A stretch of DNA of 64,000 nucleotides, taken from positions 105,998,026-106,062,025 of the forward strand of contig CM038053.1 of assembly GCA_021397845.1 (NCBI GenBank). The letters run 5' to 3'. The first letter of the stretch is position 1. Every line of letters begins with the position of its first letter. The position numbers were made by a program, and so were the translations under genes. The DNA comes from Areca catechu. Its lineage: Eukaryota > Streptophyta > Magnoliopsida > Arecales > Arecaceae. Below, one piece after another: positions 1 through 10,253 of this stretch. The notes under the pieces are model-generated. The model had not been told where the DNA came from. It searched no databases and saw only the letters and a program-made list of their open reading frames with translations.

Positions 1-285
1 GAAGTCAGTGTAGTCCTAAGGACTTCATCACATGGAAAGAGTTCTTTTCAGGGAAATTAAGTATGTGATGAGCTGCCAAAAATAATATTTTATTAATTCA
101 TAAAATGAATACAATACTTAGCACAACCGTCTACAATCCAGGCGATTGGCTTTGGGACACAATTCCCAACAAAGGTTGGGCCTCGCACCCTTTCCCTCGT
201 GGAGTGTCAAATGCAACAAGCAAATGGAAAAAGAAAAGAAACTCTCATTCATTCATGATAATGGCTTGAATGACTAAGAGTGGTG
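1..285. repeat. Unassigned repeat, partly gypsy LTR-like
   Basis: No gene is visible. About 165-262 resembles part of LTR B near 4064-4165: both share the stretch around AGGTTGGGCCTC, an ATGGAAAA run and CATTCATTCATGATAATGG. This places a solo LTR-like piece directly against the gag start of element A, so the junction near 285-300 is probably a deletion or recombination point. Bases 1-164 match nothing else I recognise in the window. Confidence 0.5.
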
Positions 286-318
286 TGGGTGATACGGGAC
301 TCCTGACCTAGTAGACAT
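286..318 (-). pseudogene. gag start remnant of element A
   Basis: The minus-strand ATG at 318 opens with M-S-T-R-S-G-V-P-Y. This matches the gag N-terminus of Gypsy-3 (MSTRSGTPYQP at about 52824) and of the two Gypsy-1 gag copies (MSTQNG and MSTRNG). A stop follows a few codons later, where the sequence changes to LTR-like DNA. It is a truncated relic with no function of its own. Recognition rests only on this short motif plus the leader upstream of it. Confidence 0.6.
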
Positions 319-1327
319 GCAACACACAAAGAACGGTGCTATGGTTTTGCTAGACCTAGGAGTTCAAACAGAATGGGTTAACTTAGATGACACACAGCAT
401 AACAACTAGCCCTTTCACCGACCAAGTAAGAGGTGGGAGTGTGGGAGGCCCCTTTGCTTTCGCAAGGATCCAATTAAGGAACCACAACACCACTTAGGTC
501 ATTTAACACTAGACCTCTTGCCTTAGACACCACCTTCACGGTACTAATTGCAGGGTTGTATGCACTAGTTTTTTCACAATGGTTAAACCCGACTAGTTGA
601 TGTCTGTAAACTATTAGGTTCATGCTAGATTTTAAGTTAGGCTTAGGTTCGAAAAGCAAGTTGGTGGTTTTCAGGCCAAAGAAGGGTAATGACCTCCTTC
701 CCTTATCTTGTGATATTGTCATCCTTAAGTCAATTTTGTAGATAATAGCATACACATGACCTAATGAGATGTATTTAAGTTCCTTTTTTTTGTGTTTTGA
801 TGTATATTAGCAGAAATATAAGATGCTAAAATTAAATAATATGAACCTAAAGTGCAAAATTAAACTATATGGAAATGAAAGTATGATGAAATGTACTTAC
901 TGGAATTTCATAGCAGATTTGTTCTCAGGGAGTATTCAGGCATGTAGAAAATCTACAGACTGAAATAAAATCTAATAAAATTCTAAAAAATACCATTAAT
1001 TATGTGAAATCCAAAAAATAAATATTAATAAAATCAAAGATTCCTATAGGTAGAAATAACTAAAATAGCAGACCATGTACTGGGTTGAAAAAAATGCAGA
1101 AATTTTAAAGATGTTGAACTCCAATGATGCAAAACTTTTCTTTAGGATCTAAAACCTATCTCCTTGTTTTTTTCTTCAAGGGTAAATCACATCAGCACCC
1201 TTAAACACCATAAAAAATCCTCTTTGAATGGGATGTGAGGGTCTTGCAACCCTACTTTTTTCTATAACCGAACGGCCATGGTGAAGCACCCGATCCAAGT
1301 ACTTAAAGAGAACTAAGTCCTAACTAT
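319..1327 (-). other. 5' leader of gypsy element A
   Basis: Non-coding leader between PBS and gag. It shares ordered blocks with the Gypsy-3 leader: one around 1180-1290 (CTTCAAGGGT, then GGGTCTTGCA, then GGCCATGGTGAAGCAC) and another around 425-530 (AAGTAAGAGGTGGG, then TTAGACACCA). Part of it also appears, in the opposite orientation, in fragment C near 25800-26600. I see no credible ORF; the 93-codon ORF on the minus strand at 474-755 has no recognisable domain. Confidence 0.65.
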
Positions 1328-1400
1328 GCTCTGATACCAGGAATTGATGTGGGATGCAAACTCTGATACCAAGAATTGATGTGGGACTAAGATGATGCGG
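1328..1400 (-). repeat. Duplicated PBS/LTR-end junction, 32-bp period (element A)
   Basis: On the plus strand, GCTCTGATACCA (the tRNA-like complement of the PBS) occurs at 1328-1339 and again as ACTCTGATACCA at 1360-1371, exactly 32 bp apart. Each is followed by GAATTGATGTGGGA, the LTR end. A third LTR end, TGATGCGGGAC, follows at 1393. The LTR edge and PBS are therefore repeated in tandem, as in Gypsy-1. Confidence 0.8.
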
Positions 1401-3145
1401 GACTATACTAATGATGAGATGGATATGCAAATGATTTTTCTTTTGAGTTTTAGATTTTAAGAGATGTACTAATTCTCGAAGTCAAGTTAAGAATGGAACT
1501 TGAGATTCTATAAGGACAAGAACTTTCTAGTAAGCAAAGATAGTCCCTAAACAAAGATAATAAGAGGACCCGGGGATTGAAAAACCCTGTAGGACTTAGC
1601 TCTAGATCAATACCTACTTAGGAGATTAGGGGTGCAAACCGTGAAGACTCTGATGCGCCCGATACCGAGTTCACTCACTCTCACAGATGCGGCCTAGAGG
1701 ATCAAGCCTTCAACCCTGCAAATTTGCTAGCTTTCTGTTCGATGGTCGCGAGGGCAAGGAAGACCAACTTCGTTGTCCGTGGCACTTGGAGGACCTGCGA
1801 GCACCCAAGGGAAGGGTTAGAAAACATAAAGAGGAAGGAATAAGCAAGTAAGAAGGAATGGGAAAGAGTTGAGAATGGTGGTCGATGAGGCTCTTCTTGC
1901 TAGGTGTCCAGGTGGAGTTTCCAGTGGTGTCCAAGCTTGAAGATTGGTGGGTGGCTTGCGAAAAAGAAAGGGAACTTAGGGCCTCTCATCCTTCAATCTC
2001 TCGAAGGATAAAGGCACTCTCTCATAGAATTCCTAGTCTAAGAAGACAAGGGCTATAATGAAGTAGAAACTTCTCAAAATTCTCATTCATCAAAAACTAG
2101 TTTCTTACAAGGGGGTAGGGCCCTTTATATAGGCTCCTAAGTCCTATTCAAATTTCAAAAGAAAAGGTTACAAGCCATCATCAAAGAGGTGCCTAAAAAT
2201 CTGAATTTGACTCTTGAAATCCTCCTTTGGCCGGCCTTGATTTGGTGGAAAGCTTGATTCGGGGAGGAAAGAGAAGAGGTTGTCCCCATTCAAATTTTGA
2301 GACTCATTTCATGAGTCTTGGCCGACCATGGTTCTTTGGGAAGAAAGCTTGATGTGGGGAAAGTTGTCTTCAAGGATCAAGGGATGCTCCATTGACCTTA
2401 GAATATTTCCTTGGCCAGCCATTGTTCTTTGGGAAGAAGGCTTGAGGTGGGGGAAGTTGTCTTCAAGGATCAAGGGATGCTCCATTGACCTTAGAATCTT
2501 TCCTTGGCGGACCATGCTTTTTTGGAAAAGGGCTTGATGTGGGGGAGGGAAGAAAGGATCTTGTCCTCAAGGATCATAAAATACTTAGTTGACTTTACGA
2601 TCCTCCCTTGGCCGGCCATGCTTCTATGGAGAGAGGCTTGATATGGGGAGGGAAGGGAAGAAGTGGTTGGCTTGGATGAAGGAGAGGCTTGATGGGGCGT
2701 CCACATGTCATTGACTTTAAAGCTTCCATCTTCTCTTGGCCGCCCAAGTGGCTTGGTGAAGTGGCGCTTCATCCTGCCAAGTGGCATTGATGAGGTGGCA
2801 CTCCAAGAGCTAAAGTGAAACTCTTGCTTGGCAGGGAGAGAGGGCTTGACCTATCCACCATTTGGGCTTGACTTGAATGCCCACTTGTGGACCAACTTCA
2901 AACGAGCTTGAGCCCAATTTCAAGTTGACTTGAGCTTGTGAACCAGTTTAGCTTATTACAGGACCCATTGATCCAACTTGACCAAATTGGCCAAGGTACA
3001 TAACTAAAACAAAAATTGAAACTAAATACATGAAAATAAATTGCACGGGCTTGAAGCCTTATTACAGGACCTAACAAATTCAAAACCCTAATCCGAGATC
3101 CACAGAGGGTTGAGGAGCTTCTATCTGATCCTGGTGCCCACACCA
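1345..3145 (-). repeat. 5' LTR of gypsy element A
   Basis: On the minus strand the LTR runs from TGGTGTGGGCACCAGGATC (3145) to ...CCCACATCA (1345), next to the PBS. The length of about 1.8 kb is close to the Gypsy-1 LTR. It contains an imperfect repeat of about 93 bp (2319, 2412, 2505, then 2609), each unit starting TGGCCGGCC-like. The partner 3' LTR is not in the window. Confidence 0.7.
2319..2700 (-). repeat. About 93-bp tandem repeat inside LTR A
   Basis: Units start with TGGCC(G/A)(G/A)CCAT at 2319, 2412, 2505 and 2609. The first three are spaced 93 bp apart and the fourth lies 104 bp further on. The first two are nearly identical across CTTCAAGGATCAAGGGATGC and TCCATTGACCTTAGAAT. The last two are degenerate. 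The two short overlapping ORFs here come from this repeat. Confidence 0.8.
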
Positions 3146-3490
3146 AATTAGCACATCAAACCTTTCACCTAAGGATCTCACGTCTGGCCTAGCTCATTAC
3201 TCCCATGGGTCATTATAGTATACATTCGTATACCTGCTCAAGAGGTGTGAAACCCTAGATCAAAGAATGAAAACAATGCAGATATATATATTTTATTAAA
3301 TTTCATATCTAAATTCTATGAGAAAGATTTCAGCCCTAGGTTTTGAACTGGCAATATTAATGAAAAATTCTAATGAAAACTAGGATCTGGAAATTTATGA
3401 AGAGATCTTTCAGATTAATCCTTGATATGCAGAATTTCAGCATACTGAAAATTTCAGTACTATGCAAAATAAGTACTATAAACCATGCTC
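3146..3490 (-). other. Leader fragment of element B
   Basis: AT-rich non-coding sequence between LTR A and the degraded PBS of element B. No ORF or domain is visible. I assign it to B because it directly follows the PBS-like motif and the LTR B edge. Confidence 0.5.
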
Positions 3491-3499
3491 TGATACTAA
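3488..3499 (-). other. Degraded Met-tRNA PBS of element B
   Basis: The plus strand reads GCTCTGATACTA, so the minus-strand PBS is TAGTATCAGAGC, one base off TGGTATCAGAGC. It lies two bases outside the LTR edge at 3502. Confidence 0.7.
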
Positions 3500-3501
3500 A
3501 A

Positions 3502-4744
3502 TGATGCGGAATGCTAGATGGAGTTTTTAAAACTTAGAACCTAGCAAATTAAAATGAACAATGATTCTACCACATATCAGCAAGATTCATGCATAAGAGG
3601 AAGAAAATAAATTTAATGTAAGAGACTACTAGATGAAAGTTATATTACCCACAATGTAGTTTCCATTCAATCAAAAGTAGAAAGGATCTAATGGTTGAGA
3701 AACCATTCTAACTAGGACATGTACCTTCAAACAATCAGACCTAAGTGTCTAGGAAGGGTTCTCTTACCAACAATGAGCTCTCACTCTTTTGGTGATGATT
3801 TAATTTCAACACTCCAAGGACTAGCGGTTGGACTTGAAGACTATCACTCCTTGGATTGAAGACTCCTAACATAGATGGTTTTGAAGCAAAGTAAACCTCC
3901 TCTTCAGCTCAAAATCAAGGAAGATCCTGCAATGAGGTCATTAGTGGACGTGGAAAGGATGAGAGAAAAGGAAAGTAGAGATTTAGGAGGAAAGGAAAAT
4001 GATTGTTGGCATCTTGGAGGAATAGTTTGGCATCTTGGATGAAGTGGTTGGCATCTTGGATGAAAAGGTTGGGCCTCACACCCTCTCCCTCATGGAGTAT
4101 CAAATGTAACAAGCAAATGGAAAATGAAAAGAAGCTCTCATTCATTCATGATAATGGCTTTGATTACAAGAGGGTTAGGGATATTTATAGACTTCCCTAG
4201 ACCTTTCAAATTTGAATTACAAGCTTAAAGAGTGGAGTGATAAGTGGGATTACATGCATGAAAAATGGAGAAAAAAGTAGGACATCCAACTAGCTTTCAA
4301 ATTTGAATTCTTGGGCACACAAATGAGGTGATATGGCATGGGAGGTAAGGTGTCATCCCATCTTGGCATAGAAGGTGATGTGGCTTCCATCTTGGCTTGG
4401 TGATGTGGCATTCCAACTTGGCATGGTGGTTGAGGTGGTTTGCTCCATCCAATTTTCAAGCTTCATGGTCTTGATCTTGCCTAATTTGAATCCTACTTGA
4501 ACCTAACTTACAAAACCCAACTAACTACAAGACCAAGTTGAACCAAACTTGACCAAATTGAACCTAACAAGACTAAATTGAAATTGAAATTGGAATAGAC
4601 TCAACTCTAATTATAGGACTCATGCTTAAATTAAAAACAAACTTGAAGCCAAAATTGAGTTTGACTTATTTACTTGTAATTCATAAGGAGCTTGATTTAA
4701 TGAGGTTTGATTAAAGTCTCTTACGAACTTTGGTGCCCGCACCA
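3502..4744 (-). repeat. 5' LTR of gypsy element B
   Basis: On the plus strand it begins TGATGCGGAATGC and ends GGTGCCCGCACCA, so the minus strand has the TG...CA structure of this family. At about 1.24 kb it is shorter than LTR A. A run of about 24-bp units around TTGGCATCTTGGATGAA occurs at 4014-4075. Confidence 0.75.
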
Positions 4745-5588
4745 CTCTTCAAGCCTCTCTTAATTCTTCAAAGATTAACTCAAGAAAGTAGTTGGAAGTT
4801 GTTGAAGAACTTGAGTTTCTACTTGAAAGCTCTTAGTATATTTAATACTCTCATTGTAGAACCTTTTTCCTCTCTTAAATCCATCATTTATAGCTTCTTA
4901 AAGTGTGCTCAAATGAATATGGCCATTAGAATCTCTTGGAAATCAAAAACTAGCTGTTGGAATTCTTAAAATTCAAAAAATCTGAATTCTGGAACTAGCC
5001 ATTATTGCTAAAATCTATGGGAGGCGAGTCGGCTCGAAGGACTTGAGTCAGCTCAGATTATAAATGTAGTCATTTTGAAGTCTATGAGAGTTGGCTCCTA
5101 TTGATTTAGATCGAGTTGGCTCGGTTGACTAAAATCTCAGTAACTTTTTGTGACTCTGTGAGAGTCGGCTCTGATTTTCTTGGAGTCGGCTCGAATGTTC
5201 TGCATCAAAAAGTGCTGTGTCGTGCCAAGAAATATATCAACTCTATCCATTAGAGTTAGCTCGAGTTGAAACTTTTCCAAAGTCTTCCAAATACCTTCAA
5301 ACTACTTCCAAACAAATTATAAACCTATTCTAAAATATTTATACTTAAAACTACATTAATTTGGCTCCTTTTTCATGAATATACAATTGAATTTACTTAG
5401 GGCTCTCAAAAAATACATGAAACCTTTTCTTGAATACATGGATTCATTCCAATGGTCTTGAGAAATGTAGGGTTGATGATTGTTCATTAGAAATGCACTA
5501 CAAAAACTTCTTAAACACTTAAAATGTATTAGTGTCGAATACATGCTCCAATATTTTATAATCATCAAAATTATTTCAGGGGTCAACA
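4745..5588 (-). repeat. Partial 3' LTR of Sirevirus-like element 1
   Basis: On the plus strand it ends in GGGGTCAACA at 5588, so the minus-strand LTR starts TGTTGACCCC, directly after the polypurine tract. It aligns with the second Sirevirus LTR fragment (26976-27425), including the repeated GAGTCGGCTCGA motif. The other LTR edge is lost at the junction with element B. Confidence 0.8.
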
Positions 5589-5612
5589 ATCTCCTCCTTT
5601 TTGATGATAACA
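5589..5612 (-). other. Polypurine tract next to Sirevirus-1 LTR
   Basis: The minus strand reads AAAAAGGAGGAGAT followed by TGTTGACC, the LTR start. This is the expected plus-strand DNA primer. It carries one A within the G run, unlike the GGGGG copy in Sirevirus 2. Confidence 0.8.
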
Positions 5613-6142
5613 AAATACTAGGCAAGGAAAGAATAAGTACCTTTACATTTGCAACTATATTAGAGTAAATGAGTTTAGAAAATGCTATACAGTATGTCAT
5701 ACCAAGCAATTCAAGTTATTATTTATATTCAATCTAATATTTGGTCTATTGTAAGAAGACATAGGAATTCATTTTACAAATTTACTAAAGTGTCAGAGCT
5801 GTTGAGTGAAATGTCAAAGCTGTCAATACATTCTAGCTGATTTTTAGAAATATTCCAAGGCTCATTGTAATTTTTATGAGTCTTTAATGAGATATACTCC
5901 CCCTTGCTCAAGCATTTTGCACACACATTGTTCATGTAATTTTCCATGCATCACACATTTACCATGCATCACACATTTTTAATGCATCACACATTTTCCA
6001 TGCATCTCATGATATTACTCCCCCTTTTTGTCATCAATAAAAGGTGTAAAATACTCCCCCTTACTACAAAATTATATATCATCACACATGTAGAGAGTAA
6101 AAAAAAGATAAATATAACTGTCATAAATAGATAAATTTTAGT
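5613..6142 (-). other. Sirevirus-1 3' UTR with extra polypurine tracts and repeats
   Basis: Non-coding sequence between the env-like gene and LTR. Extra minus-strand AAGGGGGAGT-type tracts lie at 5896-5905, 6017-6030 and 6053-6062. PBS-complementary motifs lie at 5790-5800 and 5811-5822. A run of three to four units around ATGCATCACACATTTT occupies 5946-6010. Confidence 0.75.
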
Positions 6143-7875
6143 TCAGCAAATGATTACAAAATAACATACATGAAGCATAATATAAGCATAGCATCTACGA
6201 GGCCAGTCCTCATCAGATGGAAGATCTAGTACAATAGTTGCCATGACCCTAGATGTAGATGGTCTAGGGGTCTGGTGGGTCATATTTCTGGTCCTAAGGG
6301 ATGGGCCAGAGCGACTTAAGATCCTAGTAGGAGCTCTAGATCTATCTTTAACTCTAGGTCTAGCTCTAGGTCCAACTTGAGTAGGTGCTGGTGGTGAAGT
6401 AGGCTCTGGAATATGTGTTGAAGGAGGTGGCTCTAACTCAGAAGATGAAAGTAGTGGAGTTCTCTGATCAGTGAAAGCATCAGACAAAGCTAGAGTACTA
6501 GTCCCTAAAAGAATTTGTATGGCAGGAGTATCAGAAATGCACTACTCTCAATTCTCTGCCTCTGGTGCTGGTGTGTCCATATCATGAGGATCTATATAGT
6601 GCACATCAGCCTACTGATCAGTAGTGTAAAAATCCTGTCCATCATTTGGTGGTGTGTCCGGTGATACAAAAGGTCCAGCTGAAGTACTCAGATGTAGAGC
6701 TGCTAGGATCTTGCTAAAACCATCTCTAACCTCTGTTATAGCTGATCAATCCTCGAGTGAATCTTTGCTCGAATAGTTTGAAGATCTGATCCGAGAGCAG
6801 AAACATCATCACTAAGTATCCTCATCTACTCAGAGTCATGCTGCTATCCACCAGTGCTAGGCTCTGAAGGAACTGACTGAGGTGGTGTGGTAGGTGTTGG
6901 CTTTGAGGGTCCAGCCTCATCATCATGCTCATCCTCGTCATCTCTAATCTGCTCAACAGGCTCAGCATCCTTAGGCATGTCATCCTCATCATCATCTGAA
7001 TGAACTACTCTTTGTTCTGACACTTTCTTCACCCATTCACTTTCAACTCTATGATAGCCCATTCTGTGAAGTGATTTTTTAGAATACCTGTCAGTATGTA
7101 GAAGGGGTCTGCTGTCCTCTCTAGATAGATCAACACCAAAGTCCTGAAATAGTAAGGTGAAGGCCATCCCATAAGGTTAAACAAGCTCTGGCCTTGCGAG
7201 CGACATCTCCAATCTGTGTCATCATGATAAACGGTAGATTGAGGGCCTCCCCCTCAATCATGTATTGCATAAACATGAGATCTCGCTCACTCACCCAATC
7301 AAAATACCTTGTCCTGGGCAAAAAAATTCTGCTGATGATGTTGTGCAGCAGGCGCATCTCAAGTGATAGTCGATTGACTTGTACATTGGAGATGCCTTTC
7401 ATATTTCTTCTTTCCAGAACAATTTTCAAATAACCTTGCCTATCTTTGATGTTCAAATAACACTTTCCAGTCCTACGCATTTGTAGAACTCTACTCAATC
7501 TTGCTTCATCCACTGAAATAGTAATACCCTTCATAGTAGAAAGGATCTGATGTGTGCCAAAAGTCAGGTTATCAAAAATATCCTAACAAGAGTGGGATAA
7601 GTGGGAACATCTAAAGAACTGAAGAACTCCCACCCCTGTGCTGCTATCCAATCACCAATATGGAAGGGTTGTTGCTCTAAAAATCCAAAATCAACCTTCC
7701 TACCTAATGTCATAGGTCTATTTCCCTTTAGAATGATCTATCGCTGAGGAGAAGGTGGAGCATGTGGTTCTTGAGGAGTCAGCTCATCTTGTCACCTCTT
7801 TGATCTTCTTTTCGCTTGAACCGAGCTTGGAGCCTTCCGTTTCCTTCTTTTTGCCACTGCCTTTTTGGGAGCCAT
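6143..7875 (-). pseudogene. env-like third gene of Sirevirus-1, broken
   Basis: Minus-strand reading starts at the ATG at 7875 (MAPKKAVAKRRKRKAP), a basic N-terminus. Next comes a conserved core at 7534-7168 with KGITISVDEARLSRVL and DWVSERDLMFMQYMIEG, typical of the 'putative plant transposon protein' found after pol in env-bearing Sireviruses. An acidic stretch (7050-6850) and a Pro/Ser-rich tail (6487-6143) follow. Stops and frameshifts separate the parts: the N-terminus has an in-frame stop near 7790, the core changes frame near 7160, and a stop lies at 6844. I see no clear signal peptide. Its role in plant elements is unknown. A similar but more decayed copy lies at 28100-29567 and 39457-39937. 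Confidence 0.7.
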
Positions 7876-8211
7876 AGATTTAGAATCTAAGGGAAATGTA
7901 GGTGATTAAAGTGGTCCCTAGGGCTAAAAAGGAAAAGTCTCTCTTAGGCTTGAGTTCAACAGGAAAAATAAGAAAAAATAGATTTTAGGGCTCTACGGTC
8001 CTTATGTATTTTGGCTATTCGAGTTGGCTCGCTTAAAGAGTTTTTTTTGCTCGAGTCGGCTCGAGCAGAACCAAAGAAAATGGTTCAAGAATTTAGGGAA
8101 AAGGTATCTATTCCTAGAAAAATACTAAAAAAGTATGTATCTAACTTAAATAGGTGATGGAGGTCCTCTAGATGTATTTTCCTTAATTCTTAAAGAAATT
8201 AGGTCAAAATT

Positions 8212-8426
8212 CTAAAAAGGATCATAAAGGCCTAATTCTCCTCTAATCATTTGAAATCTATCCCCACTAAGGGGTTTAGTAAAGATGTCAGCCACTTATT
8301 TTTTAGTACAAACAAATTAGAGTTCAATATCATGATTTTGAACATGATCCCTAATGAAATGATGTCTAATTTCAATATGCTTAGTTCTTGAGTGCTGAAC
8401 AGAATTCTTTGTTAAGTTGATAGCAC
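8212..8426 (-). pseudogene. RNase H C-terminus of Sirevirus-1 pol
   Basis: The minus strand encodes the copia pol tail. ADIFTKPL is readable near 8290-8265, followed by a short C-terminus and a stop at 8214-8212. The matching region in Sirevirus 2 ends at 40355 with the same residues before the stop. The gene continues across the Gypsy-1 insertion at 19179. An in-frame stop (K-K-stop) precedes the ADIFTKPL motif, so this copy is dead independently of the insertion. Confidence 0.85.
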
Positions 8427-8431
8427 TTGTG
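8427..8431. other. Target site duplication TTGTG, left copy (Gypsy-1)
   Basis: TTGTG immediately precedes the LTR start at 8432 and recurs at 19174-19178 immediately after the 3' LTR. Joining the flanks with one copy restores co-linearity with the Sirevirus 2 sequence near 40565. Confidence 0.95.
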
Positions 8432-10237
8432 TGGTGCGGGCACCAGACTCAGAAGAAGACTTCAGGGCTCCATCTGGATCTCTGATTGACCTTGCCCGAA
8501 GAATTAGGGTTTTCTAGTTCTGTAATAAGGATTGACTTGGTCAACTCAATTTTAGTCTTGAGTCTGTATTTCCCTGCAATTTAAATTTTGTTGAGTCATG
8601 TTGACTCAGTACAAATTCTAGTAGTGGTCTAGGTCTTCTCCAGGTTGGTGCCACTTTTTTTTCAGTCAAGTCAAGGTCCAGGGTGCCACATTTTTTCTCC
8701 CAGGGCCAACCAAGTGGGCGCCACACTCCCAGCCACACGCCAGAGTCCAGGAGGCGCCACATCTCCATCCAGTGTCTTTGGTCCCTACACCACAAGAAGT
8801 AAGTTCCTTTTTTTTCTTGCACCACTTGGAAGAGAAATCCATCGAGATACCTCAATCCAAGGAGGAGCCAATTTCTTTCCAGATAAACCCAAGCCAGGAT
8901 GGCAAGAATTTTTCTTGAAGAGAGGATCAAGGAGGTGCCCCACAATGTTCCATAAAAATCCAAGTTATAAAAGGGAAGAGAGCATGTCTTGGGGAGGAAT
9001 TCAAGGAGGTTCCCAAAAGTTTCCAAAAGTGCCAAAGCCATAAAAGGAAGAAGCATAAACTTGTGGAGCAAGACTAGGAGGTGTCCAAATAAGCCAAACC
9101 ATGAAGGAAAAATCCTTGATTCATGGAGAGATACTAGGAGACACCCCCATAACCTGCCATTTGGAGCTGATTTTCAAGTTTTCTTGGAGTTTTTGGGCTG
9201 CCCACTCATGGAAGGAGTCTTGGGAAGAGAATTTGATGCCTAAAGTGTGGGTTAGTCCTATTAGTCCCACATGGGAAATGTATAAAATTTTATTTCTTTG
9301 TTATGTCTATATATTCAACTCTTTGTAACTCTTGAATTTAATGATGAATGAAATCAATTTCTTTGTGAGCAACTTTGTGTTTCTCTCTTCCGCACTTGTG
9401 TTCAGGTGTTGAACTCCGTGAGGGAGTAAATCCGGGTTCCCTAGGAACCTTGAGGAGGTGTGAGATCTCCAACCCCAAACCCTACCAAAACCCTAGGTTA
9501 GCCACTTCAATTCCAAACCCTAGCCGCCCATCATCTTCTTCATTCCACCAATCATCCAAACCCTAATCTACCTCATCATCTCACGGCCCCTCTCTTCCAA
9601 GTAGAGGCCGACCACCAACATCCAGGTCCAGATCGGCTACTTCGAATACAGAGCAAATCCCAGAGGAAGTCAGATCAGCATCCAGGAGAATCAGGATTTC
9701 AGCAACATCATTTTTTTTTAAGTTCTTCTTATCTGGTAAATCCTTTCTTTGAGTATCTGGTTCCTTAACTTGTTCTTCTTCCTTCCCAGATCCTGAGTTT
9801 AGGAGAAGCCAACTCTGCCAAAGGGCTAGTATTGGAGGATCCATTGCGAAGATATCCGAATCCGAGGATCCAACAATCTGCTCGAGAGAGTCCTTCCACC
9901 AAACTCTGTGAAGATCACTGCCTGGTACATAACCCTTCCCTTCTCTTTATTTCTGTCCTGTTGAAAGTTCAGAGCGAAACCCTAGGTCTAGGAGTTTCTC
10001 AACCCACAGCGATCTTTACTTATGAACTACTCTGATAATCTAGTTTCTTTGAATTGTGCTTTCAATTATTATATAGTTTCTTTCAATTTAGTTTAACTTT
10101 CCTTTGAGTCAAAGCCGACTTCTGAAAATATATATTAAAAATAAATAAATAAATAAATACATTAATTTTAATTTGCTTCCGCATTCCATATATCCGTTCT
10201 GCATCATTTTTGGTATCAGAGCTTTCGTTCTGCATCA
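8432..10237 (+). repeat. 5' LTR of Gypsy-1
   Basis: 1,806 bp, from TGGTGCGGGCACC to TTCTGCATCA. A TATA-like TCTATATATTC lies at 9306-9316, followed by AATGATGAATGAAAT, which could serve for polyadenylation. AAACCCTA-type motifs in U5 (9470-9570) are not telomeric arrays. The last 31 bp repeat the PBS/LTR-end junction, so a Met-tRNA PBS copy sits inside the LTR at 10211-10222. Confidence 0.92.
9306..9316 (+). promoter_or_regulatory. Putative LTR TATA box
   Basis: TCTATATATTC about 870 bp into the LTR. It is repeated in the truncated middle LTR (about 12715) and in the 3' LTR (about 18240). Position and sequence suit a plant Pol II core promoter; the transcription start is not shown by sequence alone. 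Confidence 0.45.
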
Positions 10238-10253
10238 ATTTTGGTATCAGAGC
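10211..10253 (+). repeat. Two PBS copies at 31-bp spacing (LTR edge and true PBS)
   Basis: TGGTATCAGAGC occurs at 10211-10222, inside the LTR, and at 10242-10253, the functional position. The LTR end TTCTGCATCA lies between them. The embedded copy is followed by TTTCGTTCTGCATCA, the functional one by CCTGTCTAGGG. Confidence 0.92.

Larger units (their letters stand above)
286..3145 (-). mobile_element. Ty3/gypsy element A, 5' part (LTR, PBS, leader, gag start)
   Basis: Read on the minus strand, this is a 5' LTR (3145 to 1345), a Met-tRNA PBS (1339-1328), a long leader and the first codons of gag (ATG at 318). The leader aligns by eye with the Gypsy-3 leader at 52830-53865, sharing the blocks around the fruit-like 'GGTGAAGCAC' and 'AGGTGGG' motifs and the spacing. 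The body beyond gag codon ~10 is missing. The LTR begins TGGTGTGGGCACC, like the LTRs of B, Gypsy-1 and Gypsy-3. It sits in the leader of element B. Confidence 0.75.
3146..4744 (-). mobile_element. Ty3/gypsy element B, 5' LTR and leader fragment
   Basis: Minus-strand LTR (4744-3502), then a degraded PBS and about 340 bp of leader, cut at 3146 by element A. LTR ends are TGGTGCGGGCACC and ...CCGCATCA, matching the Gypsy-1 and Gypsy-3 family. It abuts the Sirevirus LTR at 4745. No coding part survives in the window. Confidence 0.7.

Noticed and set aside
1328..1371. tRNA gene based on GCTCTGATACCA
   Set aside because: Only the 3' end motif is present and no cloverleaf arms can be built around it. 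It is the PBS complement of a minus-strand element.
2309..2537. Overlapping ORFs on both strands in LTR A
   Set aside because: They are products of the 93-bp tandem repeat; both strands are open because the unit lacks stops.
9470..9570. AAACCCTA motifs as interstitial telomere repeat
   Set aside because: They are isolated, unevenly spaced, not in tandem, and sit inside the Gypsy-1 LTR U5.
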